Shown here: positions 7,516 to 15,758 of the stretch, piece after piece
Layout of the letters: every line of letters starts with the position of its first letter
How positions within the stretch are numbered: position 1 is the first letter of the stretch
NCBI GenBank assembly: GCA_049600855.1
Contig: JBMYQA010000055.1
Coordinates: 1 to 26,562, forward strand
Direction: 5' to 3'
Origin: JBMYQA01 sp049600855
GTDB taxonomy: Bacteria; Bacteroidota; Bacteroidia; Cytophagales; Flammeovirgaceae
DNA: 26,562 nt
The notes under the pieces: model-generated
What the model was told of the DNA's origin: nothing
Databases searched by the model: none
What the model saw: only the letters and a program-made list of their open reading frames with translations
Position numbers and translations under genes: made by a program

Positions 7516-9363
7516 ATGTGTGGAATTGTTGGTTATATTGGTCATCGAGATGCAGCGCCCATTTTAATTAAGGGCTTAAAACGCTTAGAATACCGTGGTT
7601 ATGATAGTGCAGGAATTGCATTACTCGATGCCGATAACGAATTAAATGTCTATAAGAAACAAGGCAAGGTTTCAGACCTCGAAGCATTTACAGAAGGTAA
7701 AAGCCTTGCAGGAGCTGTAGGCATTGGTCATACCCGTTGGGCAACTCATGGTGTTCCAAATGATGTGAATGCCCACCCACATACCTCTTCAGATGGTAAG
7801 CTAGTGATGATTCATAATGGAATTATCGAAAACTATGCTGCACTGAAAACGGAATTGGTAAACAAAGGACATAAGTTTATTAGTGATACTGACACAGAAG
7901 TATTTATCCACTTTATTGAGGATATTCAAAAACATAATAATTGCCCCATTGAAGAAGCTGTTCGATTGGCTTTAACGCAAGTGGTTGGGGCATATGCCAT
8001 TGTGATTATCTCAAAAGATGAACCAAATAAGTTAATTGCAGCAAGAAAAGGTAGTCCTTTGGTAATTGGCATTGGCAACGATAAAACAGAATTCTTTATC
8101 GCTTCTGATGCTACTCCGATTATTGAATACACCAAAGATGTAGTGTATTTGAATGATCAGGAAATTGCGGTATTAGTAGATGGTGAAATTAATATCAAAA
8201 CGGTAGATGATAAGGTTTTAGATCCTTACATTCAAACCATTGATATGGAGTTAGAAGCCATTGAAAAAGGTGGTTATGAGCACTTTATGCTTAAAGAAAT
8301 TTTTGAGCAACCGCGTTCGGTCAGCGATTGCATGCGAGGTCGTTTGGTGTCTTCTAAAGGCCACTTGAAACTGGGAGGTATTCGAAGGCACCTGAAAGAT
8401 TTGGTCAATGCGGAGCGAATCATCATTGTTGCGTGTGGTACTTCTTGGCATGCTGGTTTAGTGGCAGAATACTTAATTGAAGAATTAGCTCGTGTACCAG
8501 TAGAGGTAGAGTATGCTTCTGAATTCCGATATCGCAATCCGATTATCAAAAAAGGAGATGTCGTGATTGCCATTTCTCAATCTGGAGAAACCGCAGATAC
8601 CTTAGCAGCGATCGAATTGGCAAAATCTATGGGAGCAATTATCCTTGGAGTTTGTAACGTGGTAGGTTCTTCTATTGCACGGGTATCGCACGAAGGAGCT
8701 TACACGCATGCAGGCCCTGAAATTGGTGTAGCAAGTACAAAAGCGTTTACTGCACAACTTACTGTACTCACCATGATGGCACTCATGATTGCTCGCGAAA
8801 AGAAAACCATTAGCGAGAATCAGTTTGAAGATTTGACCCGAGAGCTTGAAGCCATCCCTTCTAAAATTGAAGAAACATTAGAACTGACTGATAAAGTAGA
8901 ATACATTTCTACCTTATTTAAAGATGCGACCAACTTCTTGTACTTAGGTAGAGGATTTAACTTCCCTGTAGCATTAGAAGGCGCTTTAAAGCTGAAAGAA
9001 ATTTCTTACATCCATGCGGAAGGATATCCTGCCGCAGAAATGAAGCACGGCCCAATTGCCCTGATTGACGAAGAAATGCCAGTTGTATTTATTGCTACTC
9101 GCGATAGCTCTTACGACAAGATTGTATCGAATATTCAGGAAGTGAAAGCACGTGGCGGAAGGGTAATTGCTGTAGTAACCAAAGGAGATGTATTGATTCC
9201 TAAAATGGTTGATCATGTGATTGAAGTGGCAGATGCCCATGAAATTGTGATGCCCATGATTTCTGTGATTCCATTGCAGTTGCTTTCTTATCACATTGCG
9301 TTAATGCGTGGTTGTAATGTAGATCAGCCAAGAAACTTGGCAAAGTCGGTTACTGTAGAATAG
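7516..9363 (+). CDS. glmS: Glutamine-fructose-6-phosphate aminotransferase (isomerizing)
   Basis: GlmS makes glucosamine 6-phosphate from fructose 6-phosphate and glutamine, the first step towards UDP-GlcNAc for peptidoglycan and LPS. The 615 residues match the family length (about 610). After Met removal, Cys2 in MCGIVGYIG is the glutaminase nucleophile. GHTRWATHG and the NAHPH segment belong to the glutamine amidotransferase domain (about 1-220). Two SIS sugar-isomerase domains follow (about 285-425 and 460-600), with CGTSWHAG, SQSGETADT and AEMKHGPIALI. The C-terminus LAKSVTVE is the conserved active-site tail. All key residues are present. It has its own promoter and leader hairpin and ends at a strong two-way terminator. 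Confidence 0.97.
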   Translation: MCGIVGYIGHRDAAPILIKGLKRLEYRGYDSAGIALLDADNELNVYKKQGKVSDLEAFTEGKSLAGAVGIGHTRWATHGVPNDVNAHPHTSSDGKLVMIHNGIIENYAALKTELVNKGHKFISDTDTEVFIHFIEDIQKHNNCPIEEAVRLALTQVVGAYAIVIISKDEPNKLIAARKGSPLVIGIGNDKTEFFIASDATPIIEYTKDVVYLNDQEIAVLVDGEINIKTVDDKVLDPYIQTIDMELEAIEKGGYEHFMLKEIFEQPRSVSDCMRGRLVSSKGHLKLGGIRRHLKDLVNAERIIIVACGTSWHAGLVAEYLIEELARVPVEVEYASEFRYRNPIIKKGDVVIAISQSGETADTLAAIELAKSMGAIILGVCNVVGSSIARVSHEGAYTHAGPEIGVASTKAFTAQLTVLTMMALMIAREKKTISENQFEDLTRELEAIPSKIEETLELTDKVEYISTLFKDATNFLYLGRGFNFPVALEGALKLKEISYIHAEGYPAAEMKHGPIALIDEEMPVVFIATRDSSYDKIVSNIQEVKARGGRVIAVVTKGDVLIPKMVDHVIEVADAHEIVMPMISVIPLQLLSYHIALMRGCNVDQPRNLAKSVTVE

Positions 9364-9385
9364 TAAGTATAGATTTTTTGAATAT

Positions 9386-9417
9386 AAAAAGGGTAAGCCA
9401 AGCAGCTTACCCTTTTT
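9386..9417. terminator. Bidirectional terminator between glmS and the adaptor gene
   Basis: GGGTAAGC (9391-9398) and GCTTACCC (9405-9412) form a perfect 8-bp stem with a 6-nt loop. It is flanked by five A on the left and five T on the right, so it can end both glmS (plus) and the efflux operon (minus). Confidence 0.9.
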
Positions 9418-9437
9418 GATTTTATGCTTTTACGGAT

Positions 9438-10511
9438 TTATAGCTTTTTAATTTTGTCATCTGATGTCAAGCCTGAAACCACCTCAATGTTAATGCCATC
9501 GGAAATTCCTGTTTTAATTTCTCGCTTCTCAAAAGTTTGTTCTCCAGTTTCTACTTCAACGAAGGTCGTATCGCCGCTAAAGATAATATTACTTTCTTGA
9601 ATACTGAGTACACTATCTTTTTTGTCGAGCACAATATCCGCATTGGCACTGTAGCCGGCTCTTAAAAATACATCTTTTAGTAAAGTGACTGTTGCACGAA
9701 TATCGAACTTGATGGTACCCTCTTCATCCACCCCTTTCGGAGAAATATAGTCGAGTTTTGCGTTAATAGACACCCCTTCGAGTGCGCCAACGGTGAGGAG
9801 CAAATCCATTCCCTTTTTAATTTTTCCGACTTCCGACTCATCCACTTTCCCCTCAAAAATCATTTTCCCCATGTCGGCAATCGTAGCGATGGTTGTACCT
9901 TCATTGAAGGTATTGCTTTCAATAACGGAGCTTCCTTCTTTAAAGGGAATGTCTAAAATCATTCCTGAAACCGTAGAGCGGACTAGGGTAGTAGAAGCTC
10001 CTGCATCTTTTGTTGCTCCTTCTCGAATAATTTGGAGGTTTTCTTTCGCAGCTTCTAAGGATTCTTTGGCTAAATCCATATCCACTTTGAAGCGAACGTA
10101 TTCTTGTTCGGCAATTACGCCTTGATCAAATAACCCTTTTTGGCGTTTATGCTCTCTTTCGGCATTTTCCAAGTTAATTTTGGCTGTTCTTACAGTCGAT
10201 TCTGCATTACTTACTGTGGCCATGTTTGGAAGCACTTTAATTTTGGCAATCAGCTGGCCTACGCGTACTTCATCCCCTGGTTCTGCATAAAGCTTCTCAA
10301 TAATTCCAGAAACTTGTGGTTTAATGGTCACTTCTTTTTTAGGAACAATAGCGCCTGTGGCAACGGTTTTCTTAATAATGGTTTCCTTGGTGGGAGTTAT
10401 GGTTTCAAACACCTCTTTAGGCTTCTCATTATTCTTGTAAAAATAATAGCCCAAGCCTATAGAGGCTCCAAAAAATATGATTACAAAGAAAATGATGAAA
10501 AACTTTTTCAT
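9438..10511 (-). CDS. Periplasmic adaptor subunit (HlyD/MacA-like) of an efflux ABC transporter
   Basis: 357 residues. An N-terminal membrane anchor (residues 4-24) is followed by a periplasmic adaptor. The first lipoyl half is visible as ATGAIVPKKEVTIKPQVSG and YAEPGDEVRVGQLIAKI (about 50-90), then a charged alpha-helical hairpin (about 98-165), the second lipoyl half (STVSGMILDIPFKEGSSV, about 177-195) and beta-barrel and membrane-proximal regions. Such adaptors bridge an inner-membrane pump to an outer-membrane TolC channel. It is the last gene of a minus-strand operon after two MacB-like permeases, with a 125-bp gap before it. No TolC gene is nearby. The two-way terminator lies just past the stop. 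Confidence 0.88.
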   Translation of the reverse strand: MKKFFIIFFVIIFFGASIGLGYYFYKNNEKPKEVFETITPTKETIIKKTVATGAIVPKKEVTIKPQVSGIIEKLYAEPGDEVRVGQLIAKIKVLPNMATVSNAESTVRTAKINLENAEREHKRQKGLFDQGVIAEQEYVRFKVDMDLAKESLEAAKENLQIIREGATKDAGASTTLVRSTVSGMILDIPFKEGSSVIESNTFNEGTTIATIADMGKMIFEGKVDESEVGKIKKGMDLLLTVGALEGVSINAKLDYISPKGVDEEGTIKFDIRATVTLLKDVFLRAGYSANADIVLDKKDSVLSIQESNIIFSGDTTFVEVETGEQTFEKREIKTGISDGINIEVVSGLTSDDKIKKL

Positions 10512-10636
10512 AATCTTAAGCTGTTTTTATAAATGTAGGCTGACACGAGCCTCACAGGTTGTTGATAAGTGTCGATTTAAGTTAGAAACTTCCTTATAAA
10601 TTCATTAAAATCTGATAGTCACGGCTGTTGGACAAG

Positions 10637-11875
10637 TTATTCGTCTCTTAGTGCTTCTACGGGACTAATTCGTGCTGCTGAAAAAGCGGGGAATAATCCA
10701 GCAAACCCACCTGCTATGATTAAAAATAAGGTTGCATAACCCGCTACGGCAATATCAATTTTAGGATCGGCAAAAAACTCACCACTTGCCCCTGTTGCCT
10801 GAATCGCTCCAATAATGCCAACTCCAATCAATAAGCCAAAGTATCCTGCTAAAGTGGTAATAAAAATGGATTCTTGAACAATCAGGCTAATAATAGATAA
10901 TGGGGTGGCTCCCATCGCTTTTCGAAGTCCAATTTCTTTTGTTCGCTCTTTTACCACAATGAGCATAATATTACTTACTCCAATTACTCCTGCAATAATG
11001 GTACATATCCCTACAAAAATGATTAGGAAATTAATGGCGATGAGCATGCCTTGCACATTTTCAAATTCTTCTTCTAGGTTTGAGGAGCCAATACCTCTTC
11101 GATCTTCAGGAGATATTTTATGACGTTTTTTGAGTAAGGCAATTACCTTTTCCTCAACATCTGAAACTTTATAGCCCGGCTTAGCCATAAACATAAAACG
11201 ATCAATGCGGTTTCCTCTACCAAATGTCTGTTGCATGGTACTGATCGGAATAACGATGGCTTGCTCATCTTGAATACCGTCATCATCGGTTTCATAGGAG
11301 GTATAGGTGCCGATTACTTTGTAAAAAATGCCATCTATGGAAATGTATTCGCCAATAATATCATTATTGCCATCAAATAATTCATCAACCACACGTTGCC
11401 CCAATACAGCTACTTTTCGTTTTTCCTTTAAATCTAGCGGATTAATGTAGCGGCCAGTTTGGATATTCATGGGCTTGATAATTTGAAATTCAGGGATTTC
11501 GCCTTGAATTTCATAAGCACCCGTTTCGTTTTTATAGACTACGTTTCGGGCCCCTCGCCCAATATGTGGCGCTGCAATGGCAATTTCAGGCACTTGGGAT
11601 TTGATAAACTCAACATCATCGTTGTAAAAACGAATGAAACGGCCCGCTTTCATTCCAGCATAAGCCTCTGTAGTGCGCCACCCCCAAATAAAACAACTAT
11701 TGGTTGCCCAAGAACCAAACAAGCCTTTTACCCCATTTGCAAAACCATCGCCAACGCCCATCATGAAAATGAACATAAAAATTCCCCAAAACACACTAAA
11801 AGCTGTTAGGATGGTTCGGAGTTTATTTTTCCAAATGGTGTAAAATATTTCTTGCCATTTATCAATATCAAACAT
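10637..11875 (-). CDS. ABC transporter permease, MacB/FtsX type (second copy)
   Basis: 412 residues with the MacB permease plan: one membrane helix near the N-terminus (about 18-42), a large periplasmic MacB_PCD domain (about 45-245), then three helices of the FtsX domain. The signature SNIMLIVVKERTKEIGLRKAMGA lies before the last two helices, and the C-terminus is ISPVEALRDE. It opens with MFDIDKWQEIFYTI, nearly the same as the upstream permease, so the two are clear paralogues that could form a heterodimer. It lacks the ATPase domain of full-length MacB and would need a separate ATP-binding protein. It lies 30 bp downstream of its paralogue. Confidence 0.9.
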   Translation of the reverse strand: MFDIDKWQEIFYTIWKNKLRTILTAFSVFWGIFMFIFMMGVGDGFANGVKGLFGSWATNSCFIWGWRTTEAYAGMKAGRFIRFYNDDVEFIKSQVPEIAIAAPHIGRGARNVVYKNETGAYEIQGEIPEFQIIKPMNIQTGRYINPLDLKEKRKVAVLGQRVVDELFDGNNDIIGEYISIDGIFYKVIGTYTSYETDDDGIQDEQAIVIPISTMQQTFGRGNRIDRFMFMAKPGYKVSDVEEKVIALLKKRHKISPEDRRGIGSSNLEEEFENVQGMLIAINFLIIFVGICTIIAGVIGVSNIMLIVVKERTKEIGLRKAMGATPLSIISLIVQESIFITTLAGYFGLLIGVGIIGAIQATGASGEFFADPKIDIAVAGYATLFLIIAGGFAGLFPAFSAARISPVEALRDE

Positions 11876-11905
11876 AATGCTTAGCGTTTCATGTAAAATG
11901 GGCGA

Positions 11906-13150
11906 TTACTCATCGCGCATAGCTACTACAGGATTAACTCGTGCTGCACGAACGGCGGGGACAAGCCCTGCTAATGCCCCACAAATGACTAATACCACTA
12001 CGGCTGTTGCGGCTACCCCGAAATCTACAAATGGATCGCGGAAGAAGCCTGTATCAAGCCCAGCTTCAGTTTTGATGTATACATAAAGCTGTAAGAGACC
12101 TATTCCTCCGAGTAGGCCAAAATAACCAGCTAAACCAGTGATTAAAACCGATTCTTGAATAATAAGACTAACAATTGACCACGAGGTAGCACCTAGCGCT
12201 TTTCGGATACCAATTTCTTTGGTTCGTTCTTTTACAATAATGAGCATGATATTACTCACTCCAATGATTCCAGCGATAAGTGTTCCTATTCCAACAAACC
12301 AGACAAAGGCTCGAATATAGCTGAATAGGGTCATAAATCGTTGGAAGTTTTCTACGTTATTTCGAAGCCAAAGTGCTTTTTTATCCTTAGGATCAAATCG
12401 GTGGCGTTCTGCCAAGTCTTTTCTCAGATTTGCCTCAATGACTTCTGCCTCTTCTACCGTGGCATCGCCAGTAGTAAACATGAATTGATTAATTCGATCT
12501 CGGCCATTGAAAGCCAATTGAGCAGTATATACAGGTAAATAGATGCGTTCCTTTTCACTATCACCCCCTGTATCGGTATATACGCCAACTACTTTAAAGT
12601 CTACTCCTTTTACGGTAATGTATTTTCCTATTGGATCTTCATCTCCAAAAAGTCCATCTTTCACTAAGTTACCGATACAAGCGACTTTACGTTTTTCTTT
12701 GAGATCAAATTCATTAATGAACCTGCCAGAGGTCATGATGGTGTTTTCTAATACGAGGTGGTCGGGATGCACACAGCGGACACTGTAAGAGACACTTTTA
12801 TTTTTGTAAGAGGTGGTAAATGAGCCTGGAATGTAATAACGGGCAGTGATGTACTCTACGCCATCTACATGCGTTTTGGTTGCATCTACATCGCTATTTT
12901 TAAAGGAAAGCCTTCGGCCAATGGGTAAGCCTTTGTGGGGTTTGCTTACGGTGCCAGGCCAAACCCATATACTGTTTACAGCATCATCTCGAAACTCATA
13001 TTCTGCACCACTTTGCAGTGCATTACCCGCTCCTAATAGAATAATTAGCATGAATATTCCCCAAGCTACCCCAAAAGCAGTAAGAATGGTTCTTAGCTTA
13101 TGCTTTCGGATAGATGAATAAATTTCTTGCCATTTATCAATATCGAACAT
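11906..13150 (-). CDS. ABC transporter permease, MacB/FtsX type (first copy)
   Basis: 414 residues and the first gene of the efflux operon. It opens MFDIDKWQEIYSSIRKHKLR, has a first helix at about 20-42, a periplasmic MacB_PCD domain, and the FtsX-type end with SNIMLIIVKERTKEIGIRKALG and AARVNPVVAMRDE. It has no nucleotide-binding domain. MacB-type pumps use mechanotransmission to push substrates such as toxins, siderophores or lipoproteins from the periplasm through TolC. The substrate here is unknown. The predicted promoter at 13239-13246 is partly covered by a long palindrome, which suggests repressor control. Confidence 0.9.
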   Translation of the reverse strand: MFDIDKWQEIYSSIRKHKLRTILTAFGVAWGIFMLIILLGAGNALQSGAEYEFRDDAVNSIWVWPGTVSKPHKGLPIGRRLSFKNSDVDATKTHVDGVEYITARYYIPGSFTTSYKNKSVSYSVRCVHPDHLVLENTIMTSGRFINEFDLKEKRKVACIGNLVKDGLFGDEDPIGKYITVKGVDFKVVGVYTDTGGDSEKERIYLPVYTAQLAFNGRDRINQFMFTTGDATVEEAEVIEANLRKDLAERHRFDPKDKKALWLRNNVENFQRFMTLFSYIRAFVWFVGIGTLIAGIIGVSNIMLIIVKERTKEIGIRKALGATSWSIVSLIIQESVLITGLAGYFGLLGGIGLLQLYVYIKTEAGLDTGFFRDPFVDFGVAATAVVVLVICGALAGLVPAVRAARVNPVVAMRDE

Positions 13151-13238
13151 AATTCAGGCTTTTAAGTTGTTGAGTAAAAACAATCAACATTTTTCAATGG
13201 CTCCTTTTTGGCCACAAACTTTTGGAACTTTCTAGCTT

Positions 13239-13246
13239 CAAAGTAA
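13239..13246 (-). promoter_or_regulatory. -7-like box (TTACTTTG) for the efflux operon
   Basis: Seven of eight bases fit TAnnTTTG's defined layout, with one mismatch at the second base. It lies 89 bp upstream of the first permease start, with the palindrome at 13250-13271 immediately upstream of it. Confidence 0.35.
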
Positions 13247-13249
13247 ACG

Positions 13250-13271
13250 AATGAAAATGATCATTTTCATT
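13250..13271. promoter_or_regulatory. Perfect 22-bp palindrome, candidate operator
   Basis: The left half is AATGAAAATGA and the right half is its exact reverse complement, with no spacer. It falls where the spacer of the efflux-operon promoter would be, as expected for a dimeric repressor site. No regulator gene lies next to it, so the cognate factor is unknown. Confidence 0.5.
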
Positions 13272-13412
13272 TACCTACTTAAGTGAAAGACCCCAGTGTT
13301 TTTTACAGGTTGCTTATCAACCCAATTCAAGAAAAATTCTGTTCTCTTGAAGTTAAAGCTACACTAGATTTTGGGTAAATCATAACTGTGTAATGAAAGA
13401 AAGAGCCAACTT

Positions 13413-13535
13413 ATGATGAGTGAAGGAGAATGTTATAATTCAAATGATGTGAGTAGTAAAGGTAGTTTTATCCGCTCTTATTTTAACAACTTTTTTAGAT
13501 TAAAGGAGGATTTCCCTGATAGGACGTATTTTTAA
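13413..13535 (+). CDS. Possible 40-residue small protein
   Basis: An ATG-started frame of 40 codons (opening MMSEGECYNSNDVSS, then an aromatic SFIRSYFNNFFRL segment) in the large gap between the efflux operon and fabD. It has no recognised family, no signal peptide and no clear promoter. It could be a chance frame or a remnant. It is listed because it is the only frame of any length in this spacer. Confidence 0.15.
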   Translation: MMSEGECYNSNDVSSKGSFIRSYFNNFFRLKEDFPDRTYF

Positions 13536-13622
13536 GTAAGAAAAAAGGTCTGATTTCCTTAGATATTGCTGGAAGAAAAGGTTTGCGGAGATGAAATGAG
13601 GTAATTCCACTGAAAATCCATG

Positions 13623-13630
13623 TATATTTG
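13623..13630 (+). promoter_or_regulatory. -7 box (TATATTTG) for fabD
   Basis: An exact TAnnTTTG match 88 bp before the fabD ATG at 13718. It overlaps the upstream in-frame TTG at 13628, so that codon cannot be the start on a transcript from this promoter. Confidence 0.55.
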
Positions 13631-13717
13631 CCCCGCATTTATAAAATCGAAGTATTGAGCAGGAAGAAATCGCTTCCTTTTACAGAGAAAAATACTTCAA
13701 AACTAAAAATAACCAAT

Positions 13718-14602
13718 ATGGCAACAGCATACGTTTTCCCCGGACAAGGGGCACAATTTATTGGAATGGGTAAAGAGTTGTATGAAAACTCAGCAGAAGC
13801 AAAAGCGATGTTTGACCAAGCAAATGAGCTATTAGGCTTTTCCATTACCGATATCATGTTTGAAGGAACGAAAGAAGAGCTCACTCAAACAAAAGTTACC
13901 CAACCTGCTGTTTTTCTTCACTCCGTAATATTGGCTAAAACAGCTGAAGAGTTTAATCCTAGCATGGTTGCGGGACACTCTTTGGGTGAATTTTCAGCAT
14001 TGGTAGCTGCTGGTGCACTTTCGTTTGAAGACGGGTTAAAACTAGTAGCACAGCGCGCCACAGCGATGCAAAAAGCTTGTGAGATGAACCCTTCAACAAT
14101 GGCTGCGATTTTGGGTTTAGAAGATGAAGTAGTAGAAAATATCTGTGAATCGATTGATGAGGTGGTGGTTCCTGCCAATTACAATTGCCCTGGACAATTG
14201 GTGATTTCAGGTTCAAATAAAGGAATTGAAATTGCTTGTGAAAAGATGAAAGAAGCTGGAGCAAAAAGAGCCTTGCCTTTAGCAGTAGGTGGTGCATTTC
14301 ACTCTCCATTTATGGAACCTGCTCGGGAAGAATTAGCTGCAGCCATTTCAGCAACAACGTTTTCTACGCCTTCCTGTCCAATTTATCAAAATGTAGATGG
14401 ACAGCCGCATACTGATCCAGAAAAGATTAAAGAAAACTTGATTTCCCAACTCACTGCCTCAGTGCGCTGGACACAATCTGTACAAAACATGATGGCAGAT
14501 GGTGCTGATTTGTTTATTGAAACAGGTCCGGGAAAAGCATTGAGGGGCATGATCAAGAAAATTGATCGAAAAATGGCTGTAGGTGCCGTTGCAACCAAAT
14601 AA
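13718..14602 (+). CDS. fabD: Malonyl-CoA:ACP transacylase
   Basis: FabD transfers malonyl from CoA to acyl carrier protein to supply fatty-acid elongation. The 294 residues start MATAYVFPGQGAQFIGMG, the usual opening, and match the family length. The nucleophile is Ser88 in GHSLG, with Arg113 in the AQRATAMQ segment and His195 in GGAFHSPFM as the catalytic partner. The C-terminal ETGPGKALRGMIKKI is also conserved. The frame is open upstream to a TTG at 13628, but the extra 30 residues are low-complexity and overlap the -7 box, so 13718 is the better start. No other fab genes are adjacent. A REP-like hairpin separates it from the convergent trxB. Confidence 0.95.
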   Translation: MATAYVFPGQGAQFIGMGKELYENSAEAKAMFDQANELLGFSITDIMFEGTKEELTQTKVTQPAVFLHSVILAKTAEEFNPSMVAGHSLGEFSALVAAGALSFEDGLKLVAQRATAMQKACEMNPSTMAAILGLEDEVVENICESIDEVVVPANYNCPGQLVISGSNKGIEIACEKMKEAGAKRALPLAVGGAFHSPFMEPAREELAAAISATTFSTPSCPIYQNVDGQPHTDPEKIKENLISQLTASVRWTQSVQNMMADGADLFIETGPGKALRGMIKKIDRKMAVGAVATK

Positions 14603-14609
14603 TAATACT

Positions 14610-14652
14610 TGTGCCAGTAAGGACAAGGCACTGCCTTGTCCCCACTAGCACA
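14610..14652. repeat. REP-like extended hairpin between fabD and trxB
   Basis: The stem is built of TGTGC, AGT and GGACAAGG on the left and CCTTGTCC, ACT and GCACA on the right, with matched-size internal loops and a CACTG loop. The inner GGACAAGG..CCTTGTCC palindrome resembles REP hairpins scattered in many bacterial genomes. No T-run follows, so any terminator role would be weak. It lies exactly between two convergent stops. Confidence 0.6.
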
Positions 14653-14661
14653 TCATATCCT

Positions 14662-15615
14662 TTAAGCCTCAACGCCAACTTCTTTAGCGGCTAAGTAGCG
14701 TTCTGCCTCCAATGCAGCCATACACCCTGTACCCGCAGCAGTGACTGCCTGACGATAAATGTGATCTTGTGCATCACCAGAAGCAAAAACACCTGGGATT
14801 TTCGTTTTTGTTGCGCCTTTTTCGGTAATAATGTATCCGTTTTCATCTAAGTCAAGAATGCCTTTGAAAATATCGGTGTTTGGTTTGTGACCGATGGCAA
14901 CAAAGAACCCTTGAGCAGGAATTTCGGACTCTTCCTTCGTGATATTATTCACTACTTTTACACCTTCCACTTCTTCTTTTCCAAGCACTTCTACCGTAGA
15001 TGTATTCCAATGTACTTTTAAGTTGGACGTATTTAATACCCGTTGCTGCATAATTTTAGAAGCACGCATTTCGTCTCTTCGTACTAATAAGTGGACGTTC
15101 TTACAAAGTTTAGCTAAATAAGTAGATTCCTCAGCTGCTGTATCTCCACCACCAACAACTACTACATCCATATCTTTATAGAAGAAACCATCACAAACGG
15201 CACAAGCAGAAACGCCTCGTCCATTCAAGCGTTCTTCAGACTCTAAACCAAGCCATTTGGCAGAAGCACCTGTTGAAATGATTACGGTTTCAGCTTCAAT
15301 CACATCTCCACTGTCGATATGAGCTTTGTGTGTACCTCCATGTTCATCAAACTCCACTTTAACGACCACTCCAAAGCGAACATCTGTACCAAATCGCTCC
15401 GCTTGCTTTTGGAAATCCACCATCATTTGCGGGCCTGCTACACCATCTGGATATCCAGGGTAGTTTTCCACATCGTTAGTAATCGTCAATTGGCCGCCTG
15501 GTTGTTGACCCGTATAAAGCACAGGCTGTAAACCCGCTCTTGAAGCATAAATTGCTGCGGTATATCCCGCTGGGCCAGAGCCTATGATTAGGCATTGTGT
15601 TTTCTCAGTACTCAT
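14662..15615 (-). CDS. trxB: Thioredoxin-disulfide reductase
   Basis: A flavoenzyme of 317 residues that passes electrons from NADPH to thioredoxin in the cytoplasm. The FAD-binding GSGPAGYTAAIYASRAGL is at residues 12-29, the redox-active CAVC at 138-141, the NADPH-binding GGGDTAAEE at 155-163, and a second FAD motif, PGVFASGDAQD, near the C-terminus. The length fits the low-molecular-weight TrxB class. All key residues are present. It is probably transcribed alone from the -7 box at 15661-15668. Confidence 0.96.
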   Translation of the reverse strand: MSTEKTQCLIIGSGPAGYTAAIYASRAGLQPVLYTGQQPGGQLTITNDVENYPGYPDGVAGPQMMVDFQKQAERFGTDVRFGVVVKVEFDEHGGTHKAHIDSGDVIEAETVIISTGASAKWLGLESEERLNGRGVSACAVCDGFFYKDMDVVVVGGGDTAAEESTYLAKLCKNVHLLVRRDEMRASKIMQQRVLNTSNLKVHWNTSTVEVLGKEEVEGVKVVNNITKEESEIPAQGFFVAIGHKPNTDIFKGILDLDENGYIITEKGATKTKIPGVFASGDAQDHIYRQAVTAAGTGCMAALEAERYLAAKEVGVEA

Positions 15616-15660
15616 AGTATTACGACTTCAGTTCTCTTCAATATTAAATATCTTTATTGG

Positions 15661-15668
15661 CAAAGTTA
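15661..15668 (-). promoter_or_regulatory. -7 box (TAACTTTG) for trxB
   Basis: An exact TAnnTTTG match on the minus strand, 45 bp upstream of the trxB start. No well-spaced -33 TTG is seen. Confidence 0.5.
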
Positions 15669-15718
15669 TGATCAAGAAGTTGCGTTATGCGGTTTCTTGT
15701 TTGAAAACTTCATTGAAA

Positions 15719-15736
15719 TAAGCAGAATCTTGCTTA
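15719..15736 (-). terminator. Weak terminator-like hairpin after the TPR-like lipoprotein gene
   Basis: TAAGCA and TGCTTA form a 6-bp stem with a 6-nt loop, 22 bp past the stop codon on the minus strand. The T-run after it is short. Confidence 0.3.
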
Positions 15737-15758
15737 AAAAGTTCAAACAAACGATTTC

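Noticed and set aside
10140..10532. Plus-strand 130-residue frame antisense to the adaptor gene
   Set aside because: It lies opposite a clearly recognisable HlyD/MacA-like gene and resembles no protein family.
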